Source of the DNA: CALGLS01 sp965222105
Lineage (GTDB): Bacteria; Bacteroidota; Bacteroidia; Chitinophagales; Saprospiraceae
DNA length: 64,000 nt
Assembly (NCBI GenBank): GCA_965222105.1
Contig: CBDCTQ010000065.1
Span: 85,535 to 149,534 of the forward strand
Direction of reading: 5' to 3'
Positions 1 to 8,093 of this stretch are shown in pieces. The first letter of the stretch is position 1. Each line of letters opens with the position of its first letter. The position numbers and the translations under genes were made by a program. The notes beneath the pieces were generated by a model that was given only the letters and a program-made list of their open reading frames with translations, did no database searches and was not told the DNA's origin.

Positions 1-116
1 CAAACCCAAAAAATAGAACCATATAGATAGCGGATCTATCTGGTACCGCCTGGCCAGCCGGACAGGCTAGACAGACCTACTGAGCGGCACCCTCATCAGC
101 ACATTCAAAAGAGGTG

Positions 117-169
117 GGTAAACCACAACCTATCGGTAGACAGGCAGGTCAGTTCCTTTGTGGTTTACC
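117..169. repeat. Inverted repeat with 12-bp arms
   Basis: GGTAAACCACAA (117-128) is the exact reverse complement of TTGTGGTTTACC (158-169), with about 29 bases between. No T-tract follows on either side, so it is not a typical terminator. It may be a remnant of a small palindromic element; function unknown. Confidence 0.6.
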
Positions 170-394
170 TGCCCTAATAAATGTCGGGAGGTACAGCGAT
201 TTCACTCAATTCTCTACCGGTCAGTATACCAAACACTCCATTATTTCTACTTTCTCTGTAGCGAATCCGCTCCAATCAGCATCTTCATAGTAGATATCCA
301 TCACAACCCAATTTGTCGCCCTCAAAAAAGGGAACGAAATGGGGTATTGAACCAACAATCGCGATTGTGGAAATAAGTTTTTTTGATTCTTAAG

Positions 395-424
395 CACCTG
401 CCCGACGGTTCCGTTGGGCAGGTG
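395..424. repeat. GC-rich perfect hairpin, dispersed CCTGCC/GGCAGG type
   Basis: CACCTGCCCGACGG pairs with CCGTTGGGCAGGTG around a TT loop, with one G-T pair. Similar CCTGCC...GGCAGG palindromes lie in other intergenic stretches of this window (near 38630-38650, 38687-38706 and 49750-49775), which suggests a dispersed short palindromic repeat rather than a site specific to this gene. Confidence 0.6.
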
Positions 425-450
425 ACCGATCACTAAAAAAATCCACTCCA

Positions 451-711
451 ATGAAAAATACAACATTTCTACTATTTGCTTGCTTCTAACCATGCTTGCT
501 TGCCGCAAAGAATTGAATGATACCACCATTACAATAGAAGAAGAATCACCCACTGTACTGATCGAAACAGCTATAAGAGGAAAGGTGATCAACGAAGAAG
601 GCAGCCCGCTGGCCGGTGCCCTCGTAGCGGTAGATAACAATATGTTGACTACCGACGATCAGGGGCGGGTTTCATTTTGCAAAAACCGCAGTTGAAAAAT
701 CCGGAGACCTC
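451..711 (+). pseudogene. 5' part of a frameshifted carboxypeptidase-regulatory-like lipoprotein gene
   Basis: The natural start appears to be ATG 451 (MKNTTFLLF...). This frame hits TAA after 12 codons, while the frame entering at 480 continues a normal lipoprotein leader (LLTMLAC, a lipobox with the Cys as acylation site) and then a carboxypeptidase-regulatory-like beta-sandwich (IRGKVINEEGSPLAGALVAV...DDQGRVSF). A single missing base near 477-480 explains the break. A second break lies in the TTTT run at 675-678: the frame ends at TGA 693-695, but the next frame reads on as FAKTAVEKSGDLVRAAAPG into the downstream ORF. Real decay and sequencing indels cannot be separated from sequence alone. 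Confidence 0.7.
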
Positions 712-2196
712 GTGCGCGCTGCTGCACCGGGATATTTCGATGGGGCTGCCCATTCCAATTTTCAGGCAGAGGGCAGCTCTTATGTCGCCATTACGCTGAT
801 GGAAAAAGGTAATGCACAATCGTTCGACGCCGGTCAGGGAGGCACCCTAACCTTTGCCAACGACTTAGAGGTCAATATCCCCTCAGGTAGTATGGCCACC
901 GGTTCTGGTACCCCCTACAACGGCTCCGCTGAGGTGCATGCCCGCTGGATCGACCCCACCGACGATCAATTGGGCGGCATCATGCCCGGCGCCCTCATCG
1001 CCTCCGATTCGGAAGGCAACCCCCTGGCCCTCGAAACCTATGGGATGGTGGCCATTCAGTTTGACAACGGGCTGGGAACCGAACTCGATATCGCCGAAGG
1101 AAAAGAGGTACAGGTGGAAATACCCATCCCCGATGAGTTGGTCGATGAAGCTCCCGACGAGATCCCCCTGTGGTATTTCGACGTGGAGGAAAGCCAATGG
1201 TTGCTCGAAGGTGTCTGCAATAAGCAAAATGGAAAATACGTCTGCTTCATCGACAAGTCCGGATTCTGGAACTGTGACATCCCGCTGAACGCCATTTGCC
1301 TTTCCGGCCAGGTTTTTAACAATGATTCTACATACGGCTCTTACCTCAAAGTGATCGTAGAAGACCTGACCAACAATTTCGTCTACTGGGGTTATACCGA
1401 CTCCACCGGCTATTTTTGCGGAAGCGTACCACAGGGCGTGCCCTTGCTGCTGACCATTGTAGATCACTGCAACAACACGGTGTACACCTCCGAGATCGGG
1501 CCTTTTGCCGAAGACCAGGAACTGGAAGACATTTACCTTTCCGCCAATGTGGAAGTATTTTCCATCAACATAACCGGGATCACCCAGCATTGCATCTCTG
1601 CCGATGTTCCCTCGGGGCATGTGGCAGTCCGTTATCCCGGCAACCTCAGGCTGTTTCATTATCCAGCCGGGAATTACGACTTTGACCTGAATTTGAAATG
1701 CACCGATTTTCCGGAACTGAGCATCCGGTCGTACAGTGCTTCCGAGTTTGAAGCTACAGTCGAAACCATTCACACCGACGATACCGACCTCGACATTGGT
1801 TTGCAACCTACTTGCGAAGAGCTTACCGATTATTTCAAAATTACCATCGACGGCCAATACGACTACCACACCGCCCCAACCCGATTTTTCTATAAAGAAA
1901 ATGAGGTATCTAATTGGCTGGTGCTGGAAGGACTGAGTAGTTCCGGTACCTTTACGCTCGATCTGATCGATTACTCCGGTGTGGGCACCTACGACCAGAG
2001 CGTTTTGTTTAAAACGGAAAACGCACCGCCCCCCCTCGACAATCCCGTTTTGGACAGTGCAAGCCCTAACATTAGTGTTGAGATCACCAGCGACGATGGT
2101 GAATTCATCGCAGGTCAAATTACGGGAACTGCCGTCGACGATAATGGAGCGACCAGAGACGTAACCGGCGATTTTATAATACGAAAAGCGCCCTGA
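712..2196 (+). CDS. Surface lipoprotein with carboxypeptidase-like regulatory domain (main open frame of a broken gene)
   Basis: This is the long remaining frame of the gene beginning at 451. GTG 712 is only the first possible start; homologous reading continues upstream (AKTAVEKSGDL), so the true protein is about 580 residues starting with the lipobox leader. Visible parts are the end of a CarboxypepD_reg-like sandwich, then about 125 residues of a beta-rich module (GGTLTFANDLEVNIPSGSM to LWYFDVEESQW), a second regulatory-like segment (AICLSGQVFNNDSTYGSYLK), and beta-rich C-terminal modules of unknown fold. It is probably anchored to the cell surface or outer membrane. The sigma/anti-sigma pair follows on the same strand after 48 bases, so it may be cotranscribed with them or be their output. 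Substrate and exact role are unknown. Confidence 0.6.
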   Translation: MRAAAPGYFDGAAHSNFQAEGSSYVAITLMEKGNAQSFDAGQGGTLTFANDLEVNIPSGSMATGSGTPYNGSAEVHARWIDPTDDQLGGIMPGALIASDSEGNPLALETYGMVAIQFDNGLGTELDIAEGKEVQVEIPIPDELVDEAPDEIPLWYFDVEESQWLLEGVCNKQNGKYVCFIDKSGFWNCDIPLNAICLSGQVFNNDSTYGSYLKVIVEDLTNNFVYWGYTDSTGYFCGSVPQGVPLLLTIVDHCNNTVYTSEIGPFAEDQELEDIYLSANVEVFSINITGITQHCISADVPSGHVAVRYPGNLRLFHYPAGNYDFDLNLKCTDFPELSIRSYSASEFEATVETIHTDDTDLDIGLQPTCEELTDYFKITIDGQYDYHTAPTRFFYKENEVSNWLVLEGLSSSGTFTLDLIDYSGVGTYDQSVLFKTENAPPPLDNPVLDSASPNISVEITSDDGEFIAGQITGTAVDDNGATRDVTGDFIIRKAP

Positions 2197-2244
2197 GTCA
2201 TACCGCTTTTAATCTGGCAAACGATTAAACTAAACATTCAACAA

Positions 2245-2772
2245 GTGAAAAATCTCATTCAAGGATGTAGAAATCTGGATAGAAGGGCTCAGCGGCAGAT
2301 GGTCGATCATCTGTCGCCCTTTCTATACCGGATTTGCAGGCGATACACCGACTGCCACGACGATGCAAAAGACTTGTTGCAGGAATCATTGATCCTCATT
2401 TTCAACAATATGGAAAAATGCAGCGCCAGAGAGATGTCTTCATTTAAAGCTTGGTGTCGGCGCATTGCCATCAATACTTCCCTGGGCCGGATACGAAAAA
2501 AACAACTCCCCACCGAGTCGCTCAATGGTACTGCCTACGTACAGGTTTCCCTGCCCAATATTCACGGCAAGCTGAACACGGACGACATTTTGAAGATCAT
2601 CCAAACATTGCCGCCCAACCAACGAAATGTGTTCAACCTGGCAGTGATCGACGGTTATTCCCACCAGGAAATCGCCAAACTGCTGAACATTGCAGAAAGT
2701 AGTTCCAGAACATTTTTGATGCGAGCCCGAAAAACGCTCCAACACCTTATTCAACAACAGGAAATCGACTAA
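2245..2772 (+). CDS. ECF-type RNA polymerase sigma factor (sigma-70 family)
   Basis: This 175-residue protein has the two-domain layout of extracytoplasmic-function sigma factors. Region 2 runs from about residue 10 to 80 (DDAKDLLQESLILIF is the core-binding helix, followed by FKAWCRRIAINTSL). Region 4 runs from about 115 to 170 (LPPNQRNVFNLAVIDGYSHQ, then EIAKLLNIAESSSRTFLMRAR), a helix-turn-helix for the -35 element. GTG 2245 is chosen because LIQGCRNLDRRAQRQMVDH matches the usual family N-terminus; an internal ATG at 2299 would cut it. The stop is two bases before the next ATG, so translation with the downstream anti-sigma-like gene is probably coupled. Its regulon is unknown; the upstream lipoprotein gene is a candidate target. 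Confidence 0.9.
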   Translation: MKNLIQGCRNLDRRAQRQMVDHLSPFLYRICRRYTDCHDDAKDLLQESLILIFNNMEKCSAREMSSFKAWCRRIAINTSLGRIRKKQLPTESLNGTAYVQVSLPNIHGKLNTDDILKIIQTLPPNQRNVFNLAVIDGYSHQEIAKLLNIAESSSRTFLMRARKTLQHLIQQQEID

Positions 2773-2774
2773 TA

Positions 2775-4214
2775 ATGGAAAATACTGATTTTGAAAATAA
2801 CATACGCCGTGCCTTTCAACAATACCCGGTCGATTTGGATCACGACGAAATTTGGGACAACATCGAACCCCGCCTAAAACGAAAAAAACGACGCGGACTG
2901 CTGCTGTGGTGGTTGGGCGGATTGGCGCTGGCCGGATTGCTTTTGTTTTGGCTTTCGCCAAATAATTCGACCTCCGTAACAACAGAATTACAAACAGAAC
3001 ATACCCTCAATCAAGCGGCTCCATTGATCGACCAATCGTCTAACCAGTCGACCAGTATTTCTGAAAAAGATCAACAAGTTCCTTCGAACTACCCCACAGC
3101 ACCTTCTTCAGCTTTACAAGACAACGATCTGGCCGAAAAATCAATCGAAATAAGAAAGAACAACAATATCCATATATCCTCTTTTCCGAAAGTTCTTCCC
3201 CTTACGGCAAGTCTGGACGAACAAGCCCTCCCCCACCAGACAAATACAACGCCTCTTGAGCAACAGGAAAAACGTAACAATTCATTTACAGGCATAAAAA
3301 TTAACCTCGCCTCTCTGTTGATTGAATTAGATCACCCCGATCAATGGATAGTTGCAGAGGACCTGCTTGCAGACTTTGCTCCCCGTACTAAAAACGCCAG
3401 GAAGAAAAAACGAAAAAGGATCAGACCGGTACGCAAAAAAGGATGGCAGACCTGGCTGAGAGTAGACGCAGCTCCGATATTCCCCATAAAAAATCTTCGG
3501 GGCAATTATTTTAGCGAAAGCACCTACGCCAACAAAAGAAAGGAAACAGAAACCCGCCTGGAAGCATTTGGGGCCAACCTCGGCCTCCATTTTCAAAGCC
3601 GGAGAGGAGCATTGCTCATCGTAGGGCTGGAATACCAGCAGCTCAACGAACGGTTCGATCAATACTCCTTCGATGAAGTCTCCGAGATCAGGCCAGGCGT
3701 GGTTACCGTTACCGAAAATGCACAAGGAGAGATCATCAATAGCACCACCGGCCCAAAACTGGTAACAACAACCACCGAAGTCCGGAAACGGTACTACAAC
3801 CAACACCGCTTTCTTCACATTCCAATCGGACTGGGCCTGGCCCGCGACCGTCAGCGGTACGGCTACAAACTGGCCGGCGGCGCGACCTACAGCCTTCACT
3901 ACTCCTTTACCGGACACATGTTGTCGACCGATCTGGTTCCAATAAAGATCAACAAGAGCAAAAACCCCTCTCTTTACAATAACTATTTCAAATCGAACGC
4001 AGGGTGGGGTCTGTGGTTATCGGGTGAGTACAATAGGTCGATCAACTCGCGGTTGCAATGGCTGGTGGCACCCAAAATCTGGATTCCCTTATCGAATATC
4101 ACCCCCGACGAATTCACCCTCAAACAAAACTACTTCCAGGTGAGCCTCCACTTTGGGATCAATTATATGTTGAATCCGCAACCGAAAAAGAAAGGACGAA
4201 AGAAGGCGGGCTGA
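2775..4214 (+). CDS. Membrane-anchored anti-sigma-like protein with outer-membrane-barrel-like C-terminus
   Basis: The protein has 479 residues. An acidic cytoplasmic N-terminus (about 1-35: FENNIRRAFQQYPVDLDHDEIWDNIEP) is followed by a basic RKKRR stretch and one transmembrane helix (about 39-57, LLLWWLGGLALAGLLLFWL). A low-complexity Ser/Thr/Gln linker extends to about 215. The C-terminal 250 residues have alternating aromatic strands (LRVDAAPIFPIKNLRGNYF, GALLIVGLEYQQLNERFD, QVSLHFGINYMLN) like small Bacteroidota outer-membrane beta-barrels. Position directly after an ECF sigma gene, plus the N-terminal form, argues for an anti-sigma factor; the barrel-like tail suggests sensing near the outer membrane. 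The role is inferred from context. It converges on the DUF2024 gene with a 9-base gap. Confidence 0.7.
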   Translation: MENTDFENNIRRAFQQYPVDLDHDEIWDNIEPRLKRKKRRGLLLWWLGGLALAGLLLFWLSPNNSTSVTTELQTEHTLNQAAPLIDQSSNQSTSISEKDQQVPSNYPTAPSSALQDNDLAEKSIEIRKNNNIHISSFPKVLPLTASLDEQALPHQTNTTPLEQQEKRNNSFTGIKINLASLLIELDHPDQWIVAEDLLADFAPRTKNARKKKRKRIRPVRKKGWQTWLRVDAAPIFPIKNLRGNYFSESTYANKRKETETRLEAFGANLGLHFQSRRGALLIVGLEYQQLNERFDQYSFDEVSEIRPGVVTVTENAQGEIINSTTGPKLVTTTTEVRKRYYNQHRFLHIPIGLGLARDRQRYGYKLAGGATYSLHYSFTGHMLSTDLVPIKINKSKNPSLYNNYFKSNAGWGLWLSGEYNRSINSRLQWLVAPKIWIPLSNITPDEFTLKQNYFQVSLHFGINYMLNPQPKKKGRKKAG

Positions 4215-4223
4215 TATAGAAAT

Positions 4224-4619
4224 TTATTCCACCAACTCAATCAACCGGCGCACCTCCTCATTCGGCACCCCGCTGAAGGAAGCAAACCGATGTTCTTCGC
4301 TGATCGCCCGAAGGTGTTGGATGAGGTTGCGGCGGGTGGGTTGTTGAGGTAAGGTGGCCGGAATGTCTTCCATTTCGAGGATGTAGTAGCCCATATCCTC
4401 AATGCTTTGAGTGATCTGGGGGGTGGGTTCTTCTACGTGGCAAAACCGGCATTCTTTGGTGGATACCTGACTGCCTGTTTCGCCAATTTTACGCAAATAC
4501 TGTATACCAAATTCGAGTATCTCCTCGTCGGCATACCGCCCCTCAGGCACGATGATGTCAAAATGCGCCGTATCGCCATTCGACTTTTTAACGTAAGTAT
4601 CGAAAACAGCTACTTTCAT
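4224..4619 (-). CDS. DUF2024 family protein with C-terminal extension
   Basis: Residues 1-85 match the small DUF2024 family: MKVAVFDTYVKKSNGDTAHF at the start, the conserved FDIIVPEG segment, and a CRFCHVEEP motif with paired cysteines and a histidine that might bind metal. The family is usually about 85-90 residues; this one has about 45 more (HLRAISEEHRFASFSGVPNE), helical and of unknown role. ATG 4619 fits the family N-terminus. A 164-bp insertion element begins eight bases upstream of this ATG, so the native promoter has been displaced or replaced by the element. Biochemical function of the family is not known to me. Confidence 0.8.
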   Translation of the reverse strand: MKVAVFDTYVKKSNGDTAHFDIIVPEGRYADEEILEFGIQYLRKIGETGSQVSTKECRFCHVEEPTPQITQSIEDMGYYILEMEDIPATLPQQPTRRNLIQHLRAISEEHRFASFSGVPNEEVRRLIELVE

Positions 4620-4626
4620 GGTTAGT

Positions 4627-4790
4627 AGAGATTATTCGAAAAAATTTTGCATGGAGCCCGATTGATCTTTTTGTCATATCCTTCGTCACATCCTCGCCTT
4701 CGTAGCTCAGGCTACGAGGCTCCGGGTGTTCCTCGACTATGCCAAAAATCTCGGCTCGGTTCCTATACAAAAAAATTCCGCATAATCTCT
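4627..4790 (-). mobile_element. 164-bp MITE, copy A
   Basis: Terminal inverted repeats (AGAGATTAT at 4627, matched by the reverse complement of ATAATCTCT ending at 4790) are flanked by a 3-bp target duplication, AGT (4624-4626 and 4791-4793). Read on the minus strand it aligns without any gap to the copies at 54939 and 59855. The outer arms have diverged, but about 50 bp in the centre are almost identical. The centre folds as CGTAGC-CTGA-GCTACG, and within the hairpin only the 4-base loop differs between copies. There is no transposase gene; it must be mobilised in trans. It lies directly upstream of the DUF2024 gene. Confidence 0.85.
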
Positions 4791-4858
4791 AGTGTTTTTG
4801 AAGAAATTCATTTCTTTTTGTAAATTGCTTGCTGGGGCCGATTGCTACGATTTGGTTA

Positions 4859-6268
4859 TCAGGAACCAACCCAGTTATAAAAAGCATTTCGTTCCTCCTT
4901 TGTGAGTTCAAAAACAGCGCTTTTGTCTCCTCCATTATAATACCGGTCTGCTATATCAGCAAATAGGGCGTTGTACTCAATTGATATCCCTTCCTGCATC
5001 GAACCAGCATTATTAACGTGTCTGAAATAAGGCTGTGTTGGTTCTGCGACCATGTTCAGACCGGCCTCTCTTATTCCGGAAACTTTTTTATTAGAAGCTA
5101 ATTGTTCCTGGGAGTACATCTCCCGCAAAAAATCAATAAATTTTCGGATAGTGCCTTTGTGATCTTCCCCCGCAGCCATACTGATACGAAGCATGGGTTC
5201 GCGGATTTCGTAGTAAGCCATTTTACCCAGCCGATGTGTGTCCACAAATCCCATTTTTTGCAATTCTGACATTTGCTTACTTACCGTGGTGGCGTTTATA
5301 AAATTATTTTGGGCAATGTCCCGGCCGGTTTGGGGAAATCTTTGGAAGGCCAGGTACTGCATGATTTTCCGTTGTTGTGCTGAAAGTCGTTTTAGAAAGC
5401 TTTGAAAATAGGGCTTTAGTTTGTCTATCATCAACAGGAAGACGCTTGATAAATCATTTTTGTAGCCTGTTTTAAAAAATTCAAAAAAGGTGATCAGCAT
5501 GCGGTGATTGCCACCACCAACTTCAAAAATGGCCCGTAGGTCGCCCAATCCCCGGTTAGATTTCAGATAATCCAACAACTCTGTTTTTTTATCCCACTGA
5601 GCCAATCGTTCAATCAACTCAACTGATTGTGCAAAGGTCAGATTGGGGAGTTGTACAATGTGAAAAAAGCCGTAAAAAGGCATTTCCCTTTTTTTCACTT
5701 CGGGCAACATCGAATCACTGGTGGCCACTATGCCGATGGAATCCTGTTGTTGGATAAAATCTCTCCATTGGCTTTGCCCGGATTCTTTTAACCCTGAAAA
5801 CACATTGTTGAGATTTTCAGCAAGGATCAATAACTTCCTGCCATTCAGATAGTCCACCAAAAATTTTTCCGCCATCAAGGTACGTCTCTCTGCTGGCGTA
5901 TCCCGTAATTCTTCCAGATAACCTTTAATTTTTTCAGCCTCCTGATCTGTAGCGCCGACCCTTTGGATCGCTTTATATATACGCACCAATAGATCAACAT
6001 AGTTGTCTATCCCATACTCTTCCTCGCTTAAATAGGCAATGACCAAACGTTCATTCGCCCTTACCTTCTTGCACATACGGTGATACAATACCCTTAGCAA
6101 ATGGGTCTTACCACTACCCTTCGACCCTATCACCAACTCGCGTAGTGGCAGCCCGTTTTCTGCAAAGGCAGTCGCTGCGGTTTCCAACCAATCAGCAGTA
6201 TCCACTCGGCCCACTAGCATGTTCTCCAACTTCTCCGCTTCTTCTATTTTGGTATTAAAGATATACAT
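4859..6268 (-). CDS. P-loop ATPase with C-terminal winged helix
   Basis: This 469-residue protein has a Walker A motif (VIGSKGSGKTHLL, about residues 46-58) and a Walker B-like strand (RKLLILAENLNNVF). An arginine-bearing GIVATSDSMLPEV segment follows, and then a helical lid (FAQSVELIERLAQWDKK). From about 290 it has a DNA-binding-type winged helix (LSAQQRKIMQYLAFQ, then GRDIAQNNFINATTVSKQMSELQKMGFVD split over a helix-turn-helix and wing). The layout fits AAA+/STAND-related ATPases coupled to a wHTH, common as uncharacterised paralogues in Bacteroidota. No effector domain is visible. The next gene upstream is another ATPase on the same strand, 289 bp away. Cellular role unknown. Confidence 0.7.
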   Translation of the reverse strand: MYIFNTKIEEAEKLENMLVGRVDTADWLETAATAFAENGLPLRELVIGSKGSGKTHLLRVLYHRMCKKVRANERLVIAYLSEEEYGIDNYVDLLVRIYKAIQRVGATDQEAEKIKGYLEELRDTPAERRTLMAEKFLVDYLNGRKLLILAENLNNVFSGLKESGQSQWRDFIQQQDSIGIVATSDSMLPEVKKREMPFYGFFHIVQLPNLTFAQSVELIERLAQWDKKTELLDYLKSNRGLGDLRAIFEVGGGNHRMLITFFEFFKTGYKNDLSSVFLLMIDKLKPYFQSFLKRLSAQQRKIMQYLAFQRFPQTGRDIAQNNFINATTVSKQMSELQKMGFVDTHRLGKMAYYEIREPMLRISMAAGEDHKGTIRKFIDFLREMYSQEQLASNKKVSGIREAGLNMVAEPTQPYFRHVNNAGSMQEGISIEYNALFADIADRYYNGGDKSAVFELTKEERNAFYNWVGS

Positions 6269-6557
6269 GGCTTTTAAGTATCAGTGTTTAATATGGCATG
6301 TTATAGTCGTCCAAGGATAGATATGTGCAACAAACAAATGTAATAGTTTTGACTACTTCTGTTAGGTTTGGCACTATTCAGGCGAAGTTTCGTAGAACCT
6401 GTCCCGAACTTGATTCGGGGACGACAGCCCATAGCCAGGTTTTTTTTAACCCCGAAAGCTTTCGGGGTCAACCCCTGGAAAAATGCACAAATCCTGGCTT
6501 GTTACACTATAATTGTCCCTCAAGTTATTTCGTGCATTCGGTATTAATATAAAGCAA
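6269..6557. repeat. Intergenic stretch with two perfect palindromes
   Basis: GTCCCGAA...TTCGGGGAC at 6401-6422 and the palindrome CCCCGAAAGCTTTCGGGG near 6452-6469 lie between the two ATPase genes. Read in the direction of the genes, the second hairpin is followed by A residues and not T residues, so it is not a standard terminator for the upstream ATPase. No gene is seen here. Confidence 0.5.
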
Positions 6558-7964
6558 TCAACAATAATACATCCGCCACCAGCGACGCAACAACTGATAC
6601 CTGAATCCAAACCGCATCTGTTCGTCCATCTGCAAGTAAAGATCGCGCATCAAATCCTTGATAACTTCACTAACTGACTCTGAAGAATATTCCGGAAATT
6701 CAACTTTGACAGCCTCCCGGATAGTAGCTCTGGTCAGTGTCTCCTCTTCACTGGCCACCAATTGCAGAATGAAATACCCCAGCCGCCGCTCTTCTTCATT
6801 ATAGTAAGCCTCCAGACGTTCTCTGTAGTGGTCAAAATGGCCATTGCCACTTGCATCCAACACCAGGTCAGAAATTACTTGTTCTACTTCTTTTCTGGTT
6901 GGGCTGTGAAGCTTTTTGAGCCGGAGTTCTTTAAATATCAGATCAATGTAAAAGGGCAGGTTTTGAACGCTCTCGGCAATATGAAAATAACAGTTATCTG
7001 CATTTTGGATATGGAATTGTTCTCCCAGATGGTGGCATAGGGCTGCCGCGTCCTGATCACTCATTTCTTTAAGGACATAAGTGTACATATTGTTGGTTGG
7101 GTTACCCAAATAACGATGTTTCTTCGTCAACCAATCCAATACCACATTAAAACCAATCGAACCACAAAAGATAAACCGGAGTTTGGAGGTACTTTCGAGA
7201 TTTTCTCGAATCGTCCGCATAGTGTCCAGCAACTCCATGCATTCTTCTTCGGCGTCGTACTTGGTTATCAATTGGAACAACATCCACGGAAACTCGTCCA
7301 GCATTATCAGGGTCGGTTTGTCACTTTCAGCCACTTCCTCAAGAATTGCATTCAGCAGTTCTTTCCAATGCTTATTCAAAGAAGGGAGTTCATAACCACT
7401 TAACTTTTGGCCTGCCAGCCATTTGCTGTAAAACTGACGCACTTTCCCCGGGGCTGCTTTTATTATTTCCGCATCGATCAAAGAGGCGTAAAGCCCTTGT
7501 ACGAATTCTTCCACACTGGTTTTCCCTTGTACAATATACAGTATGATCTGCCACTTGGGGTGGGGGTGCTGCGCCATTTTTTTAAGCAAACAGGTTTTCC
7601 CGATTCGCCTTAAGGAGGCCAATACGACGCTTTGCAACTCGAGTATTTCCCAAAGTTGTTCGCTTTCGTTCTCTCTTCCTATTATGTGCGTTGTTTTCAT
7701 GTCTTTTATGTGCGTTATTTTCATGTCTTTTATGTGTGTTGCTTTCATGTCTTTTATGTGCGTTGCTTTCATGTTTTTTATGTGCGTTGCTTTCATGTCT
7801 TTTATGTGCGTTGCTTTCATGTCTTTTATGTGCGTTGCTTTCATGTCTTTTATGTGCGTTGCTTTCATGTCTTTTATGTGCGTTGCTTTCATGTTTTTTA
7901 TGTGCGTTGCTTTCATGTTTTTTATGTGCGTTGTTTTCATGTCTTTTATGTGCGTTGCTTTCAT
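6558..7964 (-). CDS. Archaeal-type P-loop ATPase with multiplied N-terminal octapeptide
   Basis: From THIIGRENE (about residue 92) on, this is a typical ATPase of the archaeal ATPase_2/AAA_14 kind: a degenerate Walker A (ASLRRIGKTCLLKKM), a Walker B with the family DEFPW signature (TLIMLDEFPWMLFQLI), a sensor-like RFIFCGSIGFNVV, and a C-terminal helical/winged region (LVASEEETLTRATIREAV). The first 88 residues are eleven copies of MK(A/T/I)THIK(D/N) followed by MKTTHIIG, so the ancestral start was probably the ATG at 7698-7700 and the upstream copies are tandem duplications. Every copy carries an in-frame ATG, so initiation could occur at many points; 7964 is the most upstream ATG. Function unknown; such ATPases often sit in accessory or defence regions. 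Confidence 0.75.
   Translation of the reverse strand: MKATHIKDMKTTHIKNMKATHIKNMKATHIKDMKATHIKDMKATHIKDMKATHIKDMKATHIKNMKATHIKDMKATHIKDMKITHIKDMKTTHIIGRENESEQLWEILELQSVVLASLRRIGKTCLLKKMAQHPHPKWQIILYIVQGKTSVEEFVQGLYASLIDAEIIKAAPGKVRQFYSKWLAGQKLSGYELPSLNKHWKELLNAILEEVAESDKPTLIMLDEFPWMLFQLITKYDAEEECMELLDTMRTIRENLESTSKLRFIFCGSIGFNVVLDWLTKKHRYLGNPTNNMYTYVLKEMSDQDAAALCHHLGEQFHIQNADNCYFHIAESVQNLPFYIDLIFKELRLKKLHSPTRKEVEQVISDLVLDASGNGHFDHYRERLEAYYNEEERRLGYFILQLVASEEETLTRATIREAVKVEFPEYSSESVSEVIKDLMRDLYLQMDEQMRFGFRYQLLRRWWRMYYC
7701..7964 (-). repeat. Eleven 24-bp in-frame tandem repeats at a gene start
   Basis: On the minus strand the unit is ATGAAAGCAACGCACATAAA plus AGAC or AAAC, encoding MKATHIKD/N. 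Eleven units are complete, and the native first eight codons (MKTTHIIG) form the twelfth. Units differ by single bases only, implying recent slippage or unequal crossing-over. A period of 24 bp keeps the frame, so copy-number change would alter N-terminal length and the number of start codons, not switch the gene off. Confidence 0.9.
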
Positions 7965-8034
7965 GCGATACTTTTATCGTACGTTGAAACCACCGCAATT
8001 TACTCTTTTTTCTCTGTTTTTCAAACTTTTCCCC

Positions 8035-8073
8035 AAAAAAAACCAGCTTTTCACCCCGAAAAGCTGGTTTTTT
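8035..8073 (-). terminator. Rho-independent terminator of the 8094-12593 gene
   Basis: AACCAGCTTTTC pairs with GAAAAGCTGGTT around ACCCC, with T runs on both sides (bidirectional form). It sits 21 bases beyond the stop of the minus-strand giant gene and would also insulate the ATPase gene from read-through. Confidence 0.85.
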
Positions 8074-8093
8074 ATCCATCCGCAGCACTTTTT

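Larger units (their letters stand above)
1..450. other. Non-coding stretch with two hairpins
   Basis: No convincing gene is seen on either strand; the short open frames here lack start context and family resemblance. The stretch holds an inverted repeat (117-128 with 158-169) and a strong GC-rich hairpin (395-424) just upstream of the broken lipoprotein gene. Its left end is cut by the window, so an upstream gene may end before base 1. Confidence 0.6.

Noticed and set aside
883..2118. 411-codon minus-strand frame
   Set aside because: Shadow of the lipoprotein gene; no domain seen and composition is that of an antisense frame.
6449..6469. Palindrome as terminator of the upstream ATPase gene
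   Set aside because: In the direction of transcription the hairpin is followed by A residues and not by a T-tract.
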